Positions 34,684-42,467 of a DNA stretch of 47,747 bases are shown here, piece by piece (positions within the stretch are counted from its first letter, which is position 1; each line of letters begins with the position of its first letter). The notes below the pieces were generated by a model. The model was not told the DNA's origin, did no database searches, and saw nothing but the letters and a program-made list of their open reading frames with translations. The position numbers were made by a program, and so were the translations under genes. This DNA comes from Helicobacter sp. (GTDB lineage: Bacteria; Campylobacterota; Campylobacteria; Campylobacterales; Helicobacteraceae): contig JAFLSC010000014.1 of NCBI GenBank assembly GCA_022511145.1, positions 1-47,747 on the forward strand. Reading direction: 5' to 3'.

Positions 34684-34704
34684 TTTATCTCATCGTGATT
34701 TTTC

Positions 34705-34790
34705 TTGTCATTGCGAGGCGTTAGCTAAAGCAATCTTTCTTTGATTATTACAAAGGTTGCCAAGAATCCTTACGGATTCTTGCAATGAGG
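34705..34790. repeat. Palindromic intergenic repeat (R5)
   Basis: GTCATTGCGAGGCG ... AAAGCAATCTTTCTTTGATT ... inner hairpin AGAATCC/GGATTCT ... TTGCAATGAGG. Lies between the toxin gene and dcuC. Shares a long block with R4 at the other side of the toxin-antitoxin pair. Confidence 0.75.
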
Positions 34791-34819
34791 GGTAAGGTTT
34801 TTTGTAAGATAAATGTGTT

Positions 34820-36223
34820 TTATGTTATAAGATTAGTTTTGGCAAGATAGAAGGCGACAAGGATATTAACAATCATAGCAATAAGCAAAAGCGGTGTTGT
34901 CCTTTTGATAATATCCATAGGCGAGAGCTTGGCAAAACCCGCTAGGGCTAAAATTCCACCCGCAATCGGCGAGGCAGCACGTCCCAAACAAGAAGCAATT
35001 TCAATAGGTAAAACCAAAGTGATAGGGGCAATGCCGAGTTTGGTTGCAATATCGGAGGCTAATTTACCAAAAGCTGCAAAAGCCGCAATCCCACTTCCCA
35101 TAATGATAGTTACAAAATACACCAAAAAACTTAAAACGCTGATACTTAAAAGCACAGCAAACCAAGCAAATTCCCCTTCTTTGCCAAAGGATAAAACCGC
35201 CCCTGTTAAAATGTCCAAACCGCCCAAAGCCTTAATGCCTTGAGCAAAAACGCCCGCAGCAATGATAATACTTACAACGCTCACAAAAATTTCAGCCATA
35301 GCCTTAATAATCACCATTATATCCTCGCTAAGCTTTTTTCCGTCCCTATGCCTTATAAATTCTATGATGAAAACAAGGCTAATGCTTATGAAATTTGCAC
35401 TTACCACATCAAGTTTGATTCCCAAAAAATAAGTCGTAAATAAAAACACCACAGGAAGCCAAGGAAAGAAAATGTAAAAAGTCGGGCATTGAGGGTTGAT
35501 TATCTCCAAATTCTCCGCTTGTGTTTGTAAAATCCCCTTTTGTGCGTCTTTTTTATCCACCCAAGCAAAATAAAAAGGGATTAAAACCGCAATCACAAGC
35601 ACATAAGCAAGCACGCTATAACTTTGAAAATTCAAAAAAAGCCCAACAACATTTTCCTTTTGTCCCACCATATCTGCCATATTAATGGAGCTTGCATCTT
35701 TGGGTCCATAATCAAGAGCGATTAAAGAAAGCACACAAACAGCGGTAATAGGGCGAATTTTTAGGGCGATTAAAACAGGATAAATGCAAGCTAAAAGCAG
35801 TAAAAGCAATCCCGCATAGCTTGAAATTACGATTTTTAAAGCCATTCCTACGATAAAAGTTCCGCTTAAGATGAGGTATTTGTTTTTGATTTTTCCCAAA
35901 GGCTTGTTAGCTAAAAAGGCGAGTTTAGCTGAAGCATTGATATGCTTCATATAGGCTGCAAAACCTGCTACGCTCATTATGATAAGCCCAACTCCTGCGA
36001 GTTCTTTTCTAAAACTTTGGGCGATAAAGTCAAAGCCTGAAAGTAAGACATTTAGAAAGCTATCGTGTGGGAATTTCGCGTTAGGGATTTGTGTGCCATT
36101 AAAATAAAAGGCAAATAGGATTAAAACAAGCCCGCTAAAAAGCAATACAAAAATAGGATTATATTTTTTAAAGACATAATACCCAACGATAAAAACAGCT
36201 AAAAGAGTAAAAACAGCACTCAT
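34820..36223 (-). CDS. dcuC: C4-dicarboxylate transporter, DcuC family
   Basis: 467-aa inner-membrane protein with about 12 hydrophobic segments. DcuC-type features: VFTLLAVFIVGYYVFKKYNP at the N-terminus, LAGVGLIIMSVAGFAAYMKH, SLIALDYGPKDASSINMADM in the middle, and ASCLGRAASPIAGGILALAG near the C-terminus. Family members exchange succinate, fumarate or malate in anaerobic fumarate respiration. Its ATG overlaps the leuC stop by one base, an uncommon partnership. A broader role in dicarboxylate traffic for leucine synthesis is only inferred. Confidence 0.88.
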   Translation of the reverse strand: MSAVFTLLAVFIVGYYVFKKYNPIFVLLFSGLVLILFAFYFNGTQIPNAKFPHDSFLNVLLSGFDFIAQSFRKELAGVGLIIMSVAGFAAYMKHINASAKLAFLANKPLGKIKNKYLILSGTFIVGMALKIVISSYAGLLLLLLACIYPVLIALKIRPITAVCVLSLIALDYGPKDASSINMADMVGQKENVVGLFLNFQSYSVLAYVLVIAVLIPFYFAWVDKKDAQKGILQTQAENLEIINPQCPTFYIFFPWLPVVFLFTTYFLGIKLDVVSANFISISLVFIIEFIRHRDGKKLSEDIMVIIKAMAEIFVSVVSIIIAAGVFAQGIKALGGLDILTGAVLSFGKEGEFAWFAVLLSISVLSFLVYFVTIIMGSGIAAFAAFGKLASDIATKLGIAPITLVLPIEIASCLGRAASPIAGGILALAGFAKLSPMDIIKRTTPLLLIAMIVNILVAFYLAKTNLIT

Positions 36224-37491
36224 TAAATCTCTCTTGGGTCTGAAATTTTCCCTTTGATAGCACTTATCGCAGCTACCGCAGAGTTAGCAAGATAAACTTC
36301 AGAGTTTTTTGCTCCCATTCTCCCTACAAAGTTACGATTTGTTGTGGAGACACAACGTTCATTATCGCCTAATATTCCCATATATCCGCCTAAACAAGCC
36401 CCGCAAGTAGGATTAGAAATCAAAGCTCCTGCTTCTAATAAAATATCAATATAGCCAAGCTTATGAGCATCTTTGTAGATTTGCTGTGTGCCGGGTGTGA
36501 TGATAAGACGCACATCACGATGAACCCTTTTATTTTTGAGGATTTCACTCGCGATTTTTAAATCGCTCAAACGCCCATTTGTGCAACTTCCGATAAAAAC
36601 TTGGTCGATTTTTATATCATCTTTGCACGCCTTGGTGATACTTTTTCCATTACTGGGTAAAAAAGGATAGGCAACAAGAGGTTCAAGCTTATCGGTTTGA
36701 ATCACTAAGGTTTGGGTGTAAGAGGCATCGTTATCTGAGAAAAATTCTTTGGGTTTGGCTCGGAGATTTGCTCTTTTGGCTAAGAAATCTCGTGTAATTT
36801 CATCAGGGGCAATAATCCCATTTTTTGCACCCGCTTCTATTGCCATATTGCAAAGTGAAAAGCGGTCGTCCATATTGAGATAGCCTATTGCCTCTCCGCA
36901 AAATTCCAAAGTCTGATATAATGCTCCATCAACGCCGATTTGCCGAATAATCTCTAAAATCAAATCTTTACCATAAATATGTTGGGCGGGTTTGCCTTGA
37001 AATTCCACCTTAATGGCACTTGGCACTTTAAACCAATTTCTTCCTGTAATCATCGCATAGGCTAAGTCTGTACTTCCCATTCCGGTGCTAAAAGCCCCTA
37101 ATGCTCCGTGTGTGCAGGTGTGAGAGTCTGCCCCAATAATCACATCGCCGCTTACAACTAAGCCTTTTTCTGGTAATAAAGCGTGTTCAATCCCCATATC
37201 TTTTTCATCAAAAAAATATTTGAGATTGTGTTTTTTGGCAAAATCGCGGCTAATTTTTGCTTGATTGGCACTGGCAATATCTTTAGCAGGGATAAAATGG
37301 TCCATTACAATGCAAAATCCATCGGGATTGGCAAGTTTGGTTGCACCGCTTTGCTCAAAAGCTTTAATAGAAAGGGGTGTGGTAATATCATTACCAATAA
37401 CCATATCAATGGGAGAATCAACGATTTCTCCGGCATAGACTTCTTTTTTGATATGATGTGAAAAAATTTTTTCTGTAAGGGTTTGTCCCAT
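36223..37491 (-). CDS. leuC: 3-isopropylmalate dehydratase large subunit (aconitase family)
   Basis: 422 aa, the short archaeal-like LeuC/HacA form. Fe-S ligands are visible: Cys in FIGSCTNGRLSDL and the pair in NPTCGACLGG. Other motifs: VMDHFIPAKD, IIGADSHTCTHGALGAFSTG and GRMGAK. It isomerises isopropylmalate in leucine synthesis with LeuD. No leuD is next to it in the window (dcuC follows and hisG precedes), so the small subunit must be elsewhere. A homoaconitase or other dehydratase role cannot be excluded from sequence alone. Confidence 0.85.
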   Translation of the reverse strand: MGQTLTEKIFSHHIKKEVYAGEIVDSPIDMVIGNDITTPLSIKAFEQSGATKLANPDGFCIVMDHFIPAKDIASANQAKISRDFAKKHNLKYFFDEKDMGIEHALLPEKGLVVSGDVIIGADSHTCTHGALGAFSTGMGSTDLAYAMITGRNWFKVPSAIKVEFQGKPAQHIYGKDLILEIIRQIGVDGALYQTLEFCGEAIGYLNMDDRFSLCNMAIEAGAKNGIIAPDEITRDFLAKRANLRAKPKEFFSDNDASYTQTLVIQTDKLEPLVAYPFLPSNGKSITKACKDDIKIDQVFIGSCTNGRLSDLKIASEILKNKRVHRDVRLIITPGTQQIYKDAHKLGYIDILLEAGALISNPTCGACLGGYMGILGDNERCVSTTNRNFVGRMGAKNSEVYLANSAVAAISAIKGKISDPREI

Positions 37492-37493
37492 AT

Positions 37494-38108
37494 TTACTCC
37501 TTTATTGCAGTTTGAAAATATTTTAAAATCGCTAAAATTTGGGATTTTTTGGCATAAAAACTATTTTCATTTGCCACCAAATAAGCACTAATTTCCATAA
37601 TCACTTCATCAATCTTGAGATGATTTTGTTTTAATGTATTGCCTGTCTCTACCAAATCCACAATCGCATCTGCCATTCCCACAAGGGGAGCAAGCTCAAT
37701 AGAGCCGTAGAGTTTGATAATATCAACGCATAGGGCTTTTTTGGCAAAAAAATCTTTGGTGATATTTGTCATTTTGGTAGCGATTTTAAGGTTAGGGTTA
37801 GAGAAATTAAATTGGTACCCATTAGGCGAGGCAATGACGATTTTACATTTTCCAAATTCTAAATCCAAAAGCCGCACCAAAGGGCATTGCTGCTCCTCTA
37901 AAATATCTAAACCCACTATGCCAATATCGGCTACTCCTCTTTGAATATAAACGGGGACATCTTGATTCCTAACAAGCATAAATTCAAATTCCCCTTGTTT
38001 TAAAATCAGCTTCCTGTCCTCAAAGCACAAAGGGCTATGCAAAAACTTTTCAAAGATTTTTAAAGCCTCTTGTGCGATTCTCCCTTTAGGTAAGGCAACT
38101 CTTATCAT
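37494..38108 (-). CDS. hisG: ATP phosphoribosyltransferase, short form (HisG-S)
   Basis: First enzyme of histidine synthesis. 204 aa is the short catalytic form that lacks the regulatory C-terminal domain and normally needs HisZ. Motifs: RVALPKGRIAQEALKIFEKF at the N-terminus, RGVADIGIVGLDILEE, and the PRPP loop DAIVDLVETGNTLKQNHLK. It overlaps coaX by four bases and is two bases from leuC. No hisZ is in the window. Its separation from other his genes is common in this group. Confidence 0.94.
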   Translation of the reverse strand: MIRVALPKGRIAQEALKIFEKFLHSPLCFEDRKLILKQGEFEFMLVRNQDVPVYIQRGVADIGIVGLDILEEQQCPLVRLLDLEFGKCKIVIASPNGYQFNFSNPNLKIATKMTNITKDFFAKKALCVDIIKLYGSIELAPLVGMADAIVDLVETGNTLKQNHLKIDEVIMEISAYLVANENSFYAKKSQILAILKYFQTAIKE

Positions 38109-38743
38109 AGTTTAATCCCTTTTGATGCGATATGTTTAGCAATACTTTTTTGCATTCCTTTAAAAACGAGTGTATCATCATAAATAGCGTGGTTAAAATA
38201 CCTTGAGAGAAACTTACCATCGCCACCGGTAAAGTAGAGCTTTTTATTTCTTGCGGTGTTTTGAATCGTAAGAAAAATAGATTTCAGTATGCCAAAGCTT
38301 AGAGCGTCTTTGGTGTTTTGCGGAAAAGCCTCAAGGTCAATGCCAAGATTCATTTCACAATTTAAAACAGCAATATGGCTAAACATTTTTTTGTATTGAG
38401 CAATCCCGGGCATAATAAATCCTCCCAAATGGATTCCATCTTGCATAATATCAACGGTTATCGCACTTCCCGCATCAATAATCGCTCCTTCTTCAATGCT
38501 ATAACAAGCAGCGATTCTGTCAATCCCTAAACCCTTATAAGCCGTATCAAGAGTCAAATAGGGCGTAAGGTCAAAGCATTTGGGGTGTGAATAAAGCAGA
38601 GCTTTGGTAGAATCCTCATTCACGCTAATATAAAAAATCACTTCATTGGAATCTTTTTGGGTTAATTCTGTGGCAATTTCTTTCCAGATTTTGCCGCGGT
38701 GATAAAAATGCAAAAAAGAGTTTCCAATATCACACAATATCAT
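38105..38743 (-). CDS. coaX: Type III pantothenate kinase
   Basis: First step of CoA synthesis from pantothenate. ASKHA fold of 212 aa: phosphate loop MILCDIGNSFLHFYHRG, YKGLGIDRIAACYS, the metal/phosphate region EGAIIDAGSAITVDI, GGFIMPGIAQYKKMF and YFTGGDGKFLSRYF. It belongs to the type typical of Helicobacter, which needs a monovalent cation and is not inhibited by CoA. panD at 2869 supplies the beta-alanine branch. In the run it lies between a propeller lipoprotein and hisG. Confidence 0.95.
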   Translation of the reverse strand: MILCDIGNSFLHFYHRGKIWKEIATELTQKDSNEVIFYISVNEDSTKALLYSHPKCFDLTPYLTLDTAYKGLGIDRIAACYSIEEGAIIDAGSAITVDIMQDGIHLGGFIMPGIAQYKKMFSHIAVLNCEMNLGIDLEAFPQNTKDALSFGILKSIFLTIQNTARNKKLYFTGGDGKFLSRYFNHAIYDDTLVFKGMQKSIAKHIASKGIKL

Positions 38744-38751
38744 TGCACTGC

Positions 38752-39762
38752 CTAGTTAATCTCTATAATCTTATTATCAATAAAAATTTTATTAGTTCCT
38801 GAAAATGTGGGGACTGAAATTTCATCAGGCAAAGCTAAAATCTCTTTTTGTCCTAATTCTTCATCAAGCGTAATCATAAAACCTTGCGTTTCTAAGATTG
38901 CAATCTTTCTTCCGTGACTTGCGGTGCTAAAATGAGCGAAGTCAAATTTTTCTCGTTTGATTTCATTTAAATCTTGGTCAGTTAAAATCACTTCCCCTTC
39001 GGAAGTAAAAAGGAAGATTCTGTCTTGAAAGAAAAGCAAATCTCTAATATTGGCATCAAAAGTGCTAATGATACTAGGGCTTACAGAAATCACGCGTTTT
39101 GGTGTAGCCGCAACCATTCTTGTGCCAATAGCGTCAAGAAAAATCACATTGTTAAAATATTTTTCGCCATTAACAACAATGTTTCTGATAATTTGCATTC
39201 TTGCTTTATCGACAATAACAAGCTTCCCATCAAGTGTGGGTAAAATCGCAATATCACTCAAAAAGAGGGGAGAGGCAATGAGGGTGTTATTTGCTGGGGC
39301 AGGGTTGCTTTCGTGTCTGAAAAGTTCGGTTTGGGATTGCCAATCATAGATAAAAAGAATATTTGCATCAGTGATAATAGCAAGTAAGTTTTGGTTTAAA
39401 GACACACTCACGGCGTTATAATCAAGCCTTAGGGTTTGAATCTCTTGAGTATCTTTGTGGATAATGAGAATCTCAAAATTGTTATTTGTAGCGAGATAAA
39501 AATCCTCTGATTCATTTAAAAATCTTGCGTCTTTAGGAAGTTTGAAGGAAGGAATCTCCCCATTTTTGGTGATGAATTGACCATTTTTAAGTGTCGCACC
39601 ATCGCGGGTAACAAATCCTATGGCAGCAGGGAGAGAGTTATTATAAGAGATTTTTCCTGCAATCTCTTCTTCTTTGGGTTCAAAATAGAATTTTGAGCTA
39701 CAACCACTTAAAATCAGTAGGGTTAAGCAATAAAACACCATAGCATAATTATTCTTTTTCAT
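38752..39762 (-). CDS. BamB-like beta-propeller lipoprotein
   Basis: 336 aa. Lipoprotein signal with lipobox LSGC (MVFYCLTLLILSGCSSKFYF). The rest is a run of short beta-repeats as in propellers (NNFEILIIHKDTQEIQTLRL, DANILFIYDWQSQTELFRHE, LDGKLVIVDKARMQIIRNIV, SEGEVILTDQDLNEIKREKF). It is preceded and overlapped by a YfgM-like gene, the same order as yfgM-bamB in E. coli. I therefore propose a BamB-like outer-membrane assembly role. Sequence similarity is structural in kind and would need a profile search; H. pylori has, as I recall, a gene in the same place. Confidence 0.7.
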   Translation of the reverse strand: MKKNNYAMVFYCLTLLILSGCSSKFYFEPKEEEIAGKISYNNSLPAAIGFVTRDGATLKNGQFITKNGEIPSFKLPKDARFLNESEDFYLATNNNFEILIIHKDTQEIQTLRLDYNAVSVSLNQNLLAIITDANILFIYDWQSQTELFRHESNPAPANNTLIASPLFLSDIAILPTLDGKLVIVDKARMQIIRNIVVNGEKYFNNVIFLDAIGTRMVAATPKRVISVSPSIISTFDANIRDLLFFQDRIFLFTSEGEVILTDQDLNEIKREKFDFAHFSTASHGRKIAILETQGFMITLDEELGQKEILALPDEISVPTFSGTNKIFIDNKIIEIN

Positions 39763-40339
39763 AAGGGACTCCTAAGTTCAAGTGTTCAAGCATTTCAGCG
39801 ATTTCTTTGGTGGGGGAATTGATTTGGATTTTAGAGAGGATATTTTTTGCTTCCTTAGTGTTTCCTTTTTGAATTTCTAAAAATGCGGCTTGTAAATATC
39901 CTAATTCGCCTGATAGGCTAGAATCAAGTGTGGCTAAGTCTTGCGTTAGACTCGCATATTGATATTTGGCAAGTTTGGCAATCATTTCATCTTGGGAGCT
40001 TTGGAGTAATTTAAGTGTTTCTTTGTCCCCTGCTTGAATCGCTTTACTGAAACGATAAAGGTCATAAAGCCGACTTTGACTTTTCTCTAGGGATTTTAGG
40101 GCTTCTTCATCGCCACTAAGGGCTTTATCATAAAGCAAGGCAAGTTTGTCTTGCTGATTTTGCACATAAAGGTTATTAATCTCATAACCTACTGCTAAAA
40201 TCACTGCAAGGACAAAAGCAACCAAAAGCGGGATTTTGTAGCGTTTAAACCAACCCTCAAAACGGATTAAGCCTTCAAGCATTTTTTCATCGTTATTGAT
40301 TTCTGTCTTAATGTAATCAACATTTTGTTTTAAACTCAA
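39749..40339 (-). CDS. YfgM-like single-pass TPR protein
   Basis: 196 aa. A short cytoplasmic N-terminus, one membrane helix (about 35-55, IPLLVAFVLAVILAVGYEIN), then a periplasmic alpha-helical part with TPR-like helices (LLYDKALSGDEEALKSLEKS, YLQAAFLEIQKGNTKEAKNI). This is the architecture of YfgM/ancillary SecYEG translocon subunit. Its 3' end overlaps the propeller lipoprotein gene by 14 bp, so the two are cotranslated. Assignment is by architecture and neighbour, not by a recognised motif. Confidence 0.65.
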   Translation of the reverse strand: MSLKQNVDYIKTEINNDEKMLEGLIRFEGWFKRYKIPLLVAFVLAVILAVGYEINNLYVQNQQDKLALLYDKALSGDEEALKSLEKSQSRLYDLYRFSKAIQAGDKETLKLLQSSQDEMIAKLAKYQYASLTQDLATLDSSLSGELGYLQAAFLEIQKGNTKEAKNILSKIQINSPTKEIAEMLEHLNLGVPYEKE

Positions 40340-40350
40340 TTTTAACTCCT

Positions 40351-40788
40351 TTATTTTCCTGTGCTTCCAAATCCGCCTTGGGAACGCTTGGTTTCATCAA
40401 GCTTTTTAACTTCTTTGAATTTAGCTTGTTTGACTTTACACAAAACCGCTTGAGCGATTCTATCGCCAACTTTAATGGTAAAATCCTCCTCGCCCAAATT
40501 AATTACAATCACTTTAATTTCACCGCGATAATCACTATCAATCGTGCCGGGTGTGTTAAGGATTGTAATCCCATAGTTTAGGGCTAAACCACTGCGGGGA
40601 CGCACTTGGATTTCATAATGTTTTTTAATGCTAAAGGCTAATCCGGTAGGTATCAAAGCCCATTTGCCCGCAGGAATCACACTCTCTTTTGCAGCACACA
40701 AATCAAATCCCGCTGCCCCGCTGCTTTGATATTGGGGAATTTTGGCATTAGGGTTTAGTTTTTTAATTTTTAATATTGGCATTGGCAC
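40351..40788 (-). CDS. dut: dUTP diphosphatase
   Basis: Trimeric dUTPase, 145 aa, keeping dUTP low and supplying dUMP. All five motifs can be seen: AAGFDLCAA (1), VRPRSGLALN (2), NTPGTIDSDYRGEI (3), VGDRIAQAVLCKV (4) and RSQGGFGSTGK (5, the glycine-rich arm). It follows greA by three bases. Confidence 0.97.
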   Translation of the reverse strand: MPMPILKIKKLNPNAKIPQYQSSGAAGFDLCAAKESVIPAGKWALIPTGLAFSIKKHYEIQVRPRSGLALNYGITILNTPGTIDSDYRGEIKVIVINLGEEDFTIKVGDRIAQAVLCKVKQAKFKEVKKLDETKRSQGGFGSTGK

Positions 40789-40791
40789 TCT

Positions 40792-41283
40792 TTATTGGAA
40801 TTTAATTTCTTGGTAAAAGATTTTTAAAATCTCATAATCAGCCTGTCCATTGGGGAGCTGAACGCTGACTTCATCGCCCACTTCCTTACCTAAAAGCTGT
40901 TTGGCTAAAGGGGAGTGAAAAGAAATCAAGCCTTTTTGTGGATTGCTTTCTGTTGAGCCTACAATCGTATAGCAAAGCTCCTCTTGCGTGTCCATATTTT
41001 CTAAGATAATGGTTGAGCCAAAGCTGATTTTATCGTGGGAAATGCTTGTAGGGTCAATTACCCTTGCAACCGCAACGAGCTGGGTTAGCTCATTAATCCT
41101 TGCGTCTAAAAAAAGCTGTTTGTCTTTAGCAGCGTGATATTCGGCATTTTCTTTCAAATCCCCGTGTTCTCTAGCGGTATCAATCTCTTTAATATTATTA
41201 GGACGTTCAACTTCTTTTAGATGTTTTAATTCGCTAATAAGCTTATCATAGCCATATTGTGTCATAGGTTCATATTGTTGCAC
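40792..41283 (-). CDS. greA: Transcription elongation factor GreA
   Basis: Rescues backtracked RNA polymerase by stimulating transcript cleavage. 163 aa with the N-terminal coiled coil tip (DTAREHGDLKENAEYHAAKD, holding the Asp/Glu pair) and the C-terminal FKBP-like domain (SFHSPLAKQLLGKEVGDEVS). The start is GTG 41283: GGAGA lies seven bases upstream. A second possible start (ATG, MTQYGYDKL) six codons later matches the core of other GreA proteins. Confidence 0.95.
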   Translation of the reverse strand: MQQYEPMTQYGYDKLISELKHLKEVERPNNIKEIDTAREHGDLKENAEYHAAKDKQLFLDARINELTQLVAVARVIDPTSISHDKISFGSTIILENMDTQEELCYTIVGSTESNPQKGLISFHSPLAKQLLGKEVGDEVSVQLPNGQADYEILKIFYQEIKFQ

Positions 41284-41339
41284 AAAAATTCTCCAAAATA
41301 AAATAATATAATACTACAAAAAAGAGTTTTAAAAGCCCT

Positions 41340-42467
41340 TTAGTTTATTGTATTTTTATAAAAATTTTTGATTTTTTTGGCACAATTTTGAACGCTGCCT
41401 TGTTGTAAATAAGTTATGAGTTTTTCTTTTTGTTTAAAAAAGTGGGTGTAATCAAAGTTTTTGTAGGCTTCAAGGAGAGTTTGGGGATTGACTTGGTGTT
41501 GCAAAAATTCAGGGTGGATAGGGGGATTTTCAAGTTTGTGCGTAAAATCCTGATAAGTGGCATATTGCAAGAAAAGATTAGAAAGCCCGATATATTGCAG
41601 TTTGACTAGAGATTTTGCTATCCAATAATCCAAAGTCTTAGCCTTATAAGCAAGGATAGTGGGAATCCCCATAAGTGTGGTTTCTAATGTCGCTGTTCCG
41701 CTACAAACAAAGGCAAATTCGCATTTTTGAAGAGAGTTAAGATTATCACTTAGGGTAAAATCGCTCAAATCCCCATAAATCTCCTCTAAATTCGCATTTT
41801 TAAAAGTTTTGGGGATAATAAGGAGAGCTTGTTTGTTTTGTTTTCTAAGGATTTTAGCAATTTCTCTAAAAATAGGGAATAGTGATTTGATTTCAGATTT
41901 TCTTGAGCCGGGCAAATAGGCTAGAGTTTGCGTTGGATTAGGTTGAGTAAAAGAAAAAGGGATTTCATCAAGTAGAGGGTGTCCGATATAGTGTAAATTT
42001 GCTTTTGGTGGGTAAAAATCTCTCTCAAAAGGTAAAATCCCCCACAATTCATCGCATATTTGAGCAAGAATCTCTGCCCTATAAGCTTTCCACGCCCAAA
42101 CTTGTGGGAGGATATAATAAATGATTTTGGGGGGTGATTTGTGCTTTTTGATTTCTTTAATAAGAGGGATATTAAAAGAAGAGGAATCCATAAAGAGAGC
42201 TATATCGCAATCTTGTGCGATTTTGGCAAGCTGGGATTTGAGCTTTAAAAGTCGGGGAATAAGCTTTAAAACCCCGATAAATCCCATTATTCTAAATTCA
42301 TTGCTTGAAAAATCACTTTGGTATTGAGGATTTAAGGAGGTATCAAATATCCCGCAAACTTCAAAGGGAATGTTTTGATTTTGCAATTCATCAAGCAAAT
42401 AAGTAAGATGAATGTTTGAGGAATACTCTAGGGCTGAAATGAAAATCTTTAAGGGTTTTGTTTGCAT
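41340..42467 (-). CDS. lpxB: Lipid-A-disaccharide synthase
   Basis: Joins UDP-diacylglucosamine and lipid X in lipid A synthesis at the inner membrane. GT-B/family 19 features: FISALEYSSNIHLTYLLDEL at the N-terminus, YYILPQVWAWKAYRAEI, YIGHPLLDEIPF, LAYLPGSRKSEIKSLFPIF, FAFVCSGTATLETTLMGIP. 375 aa. Its ATG overlaps the stop of the preceding coiled-coil gene by one base. With kdsB at 22130 it belongs to lipopolysaccharide synthesis. Confidence 0.95.
   Translation of the reverse strand: MQTKPLKIFISALEYSSNIHLTYLLDELQNQNIPFEVCGIFDTSLNPQYQSDFSSNEFRIMGFIGVLKLIPRLLKLKSQLAKIAQDCDIALFMDSSSFNIPLIKEIKKHKSPPKIIYYILPQVWAWKAYRAEILAQICDELWGILPFERDFYPPKANLHYIGHPLLDEIPFSFTQPNPTQTLAYLPGSRKSEIKSLFPIFREIAKILRKQNKQALLIIPKTFKNANLEEIYGDLSDFTLSDNLNSLQKCEFAFVCSGTATLETTLMGIPTILAYKAKTLDYWIAKSLVKLQYIGLSNLFLQYATYQDFTHKLENPPIHPEFLQHQVNPQTLLEAYKNFDYTHFFKQKEKLITYLQQGSVQNCAKKIKNFYKNTIN

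Noticed and set aside
27231..34790. CRISPR array made from the recurring GTCATTGCGAGG units
   Set aside because: Copies are single, widely spaced, palindromic and not separated by spacers of constant size, and no cas gene is present.
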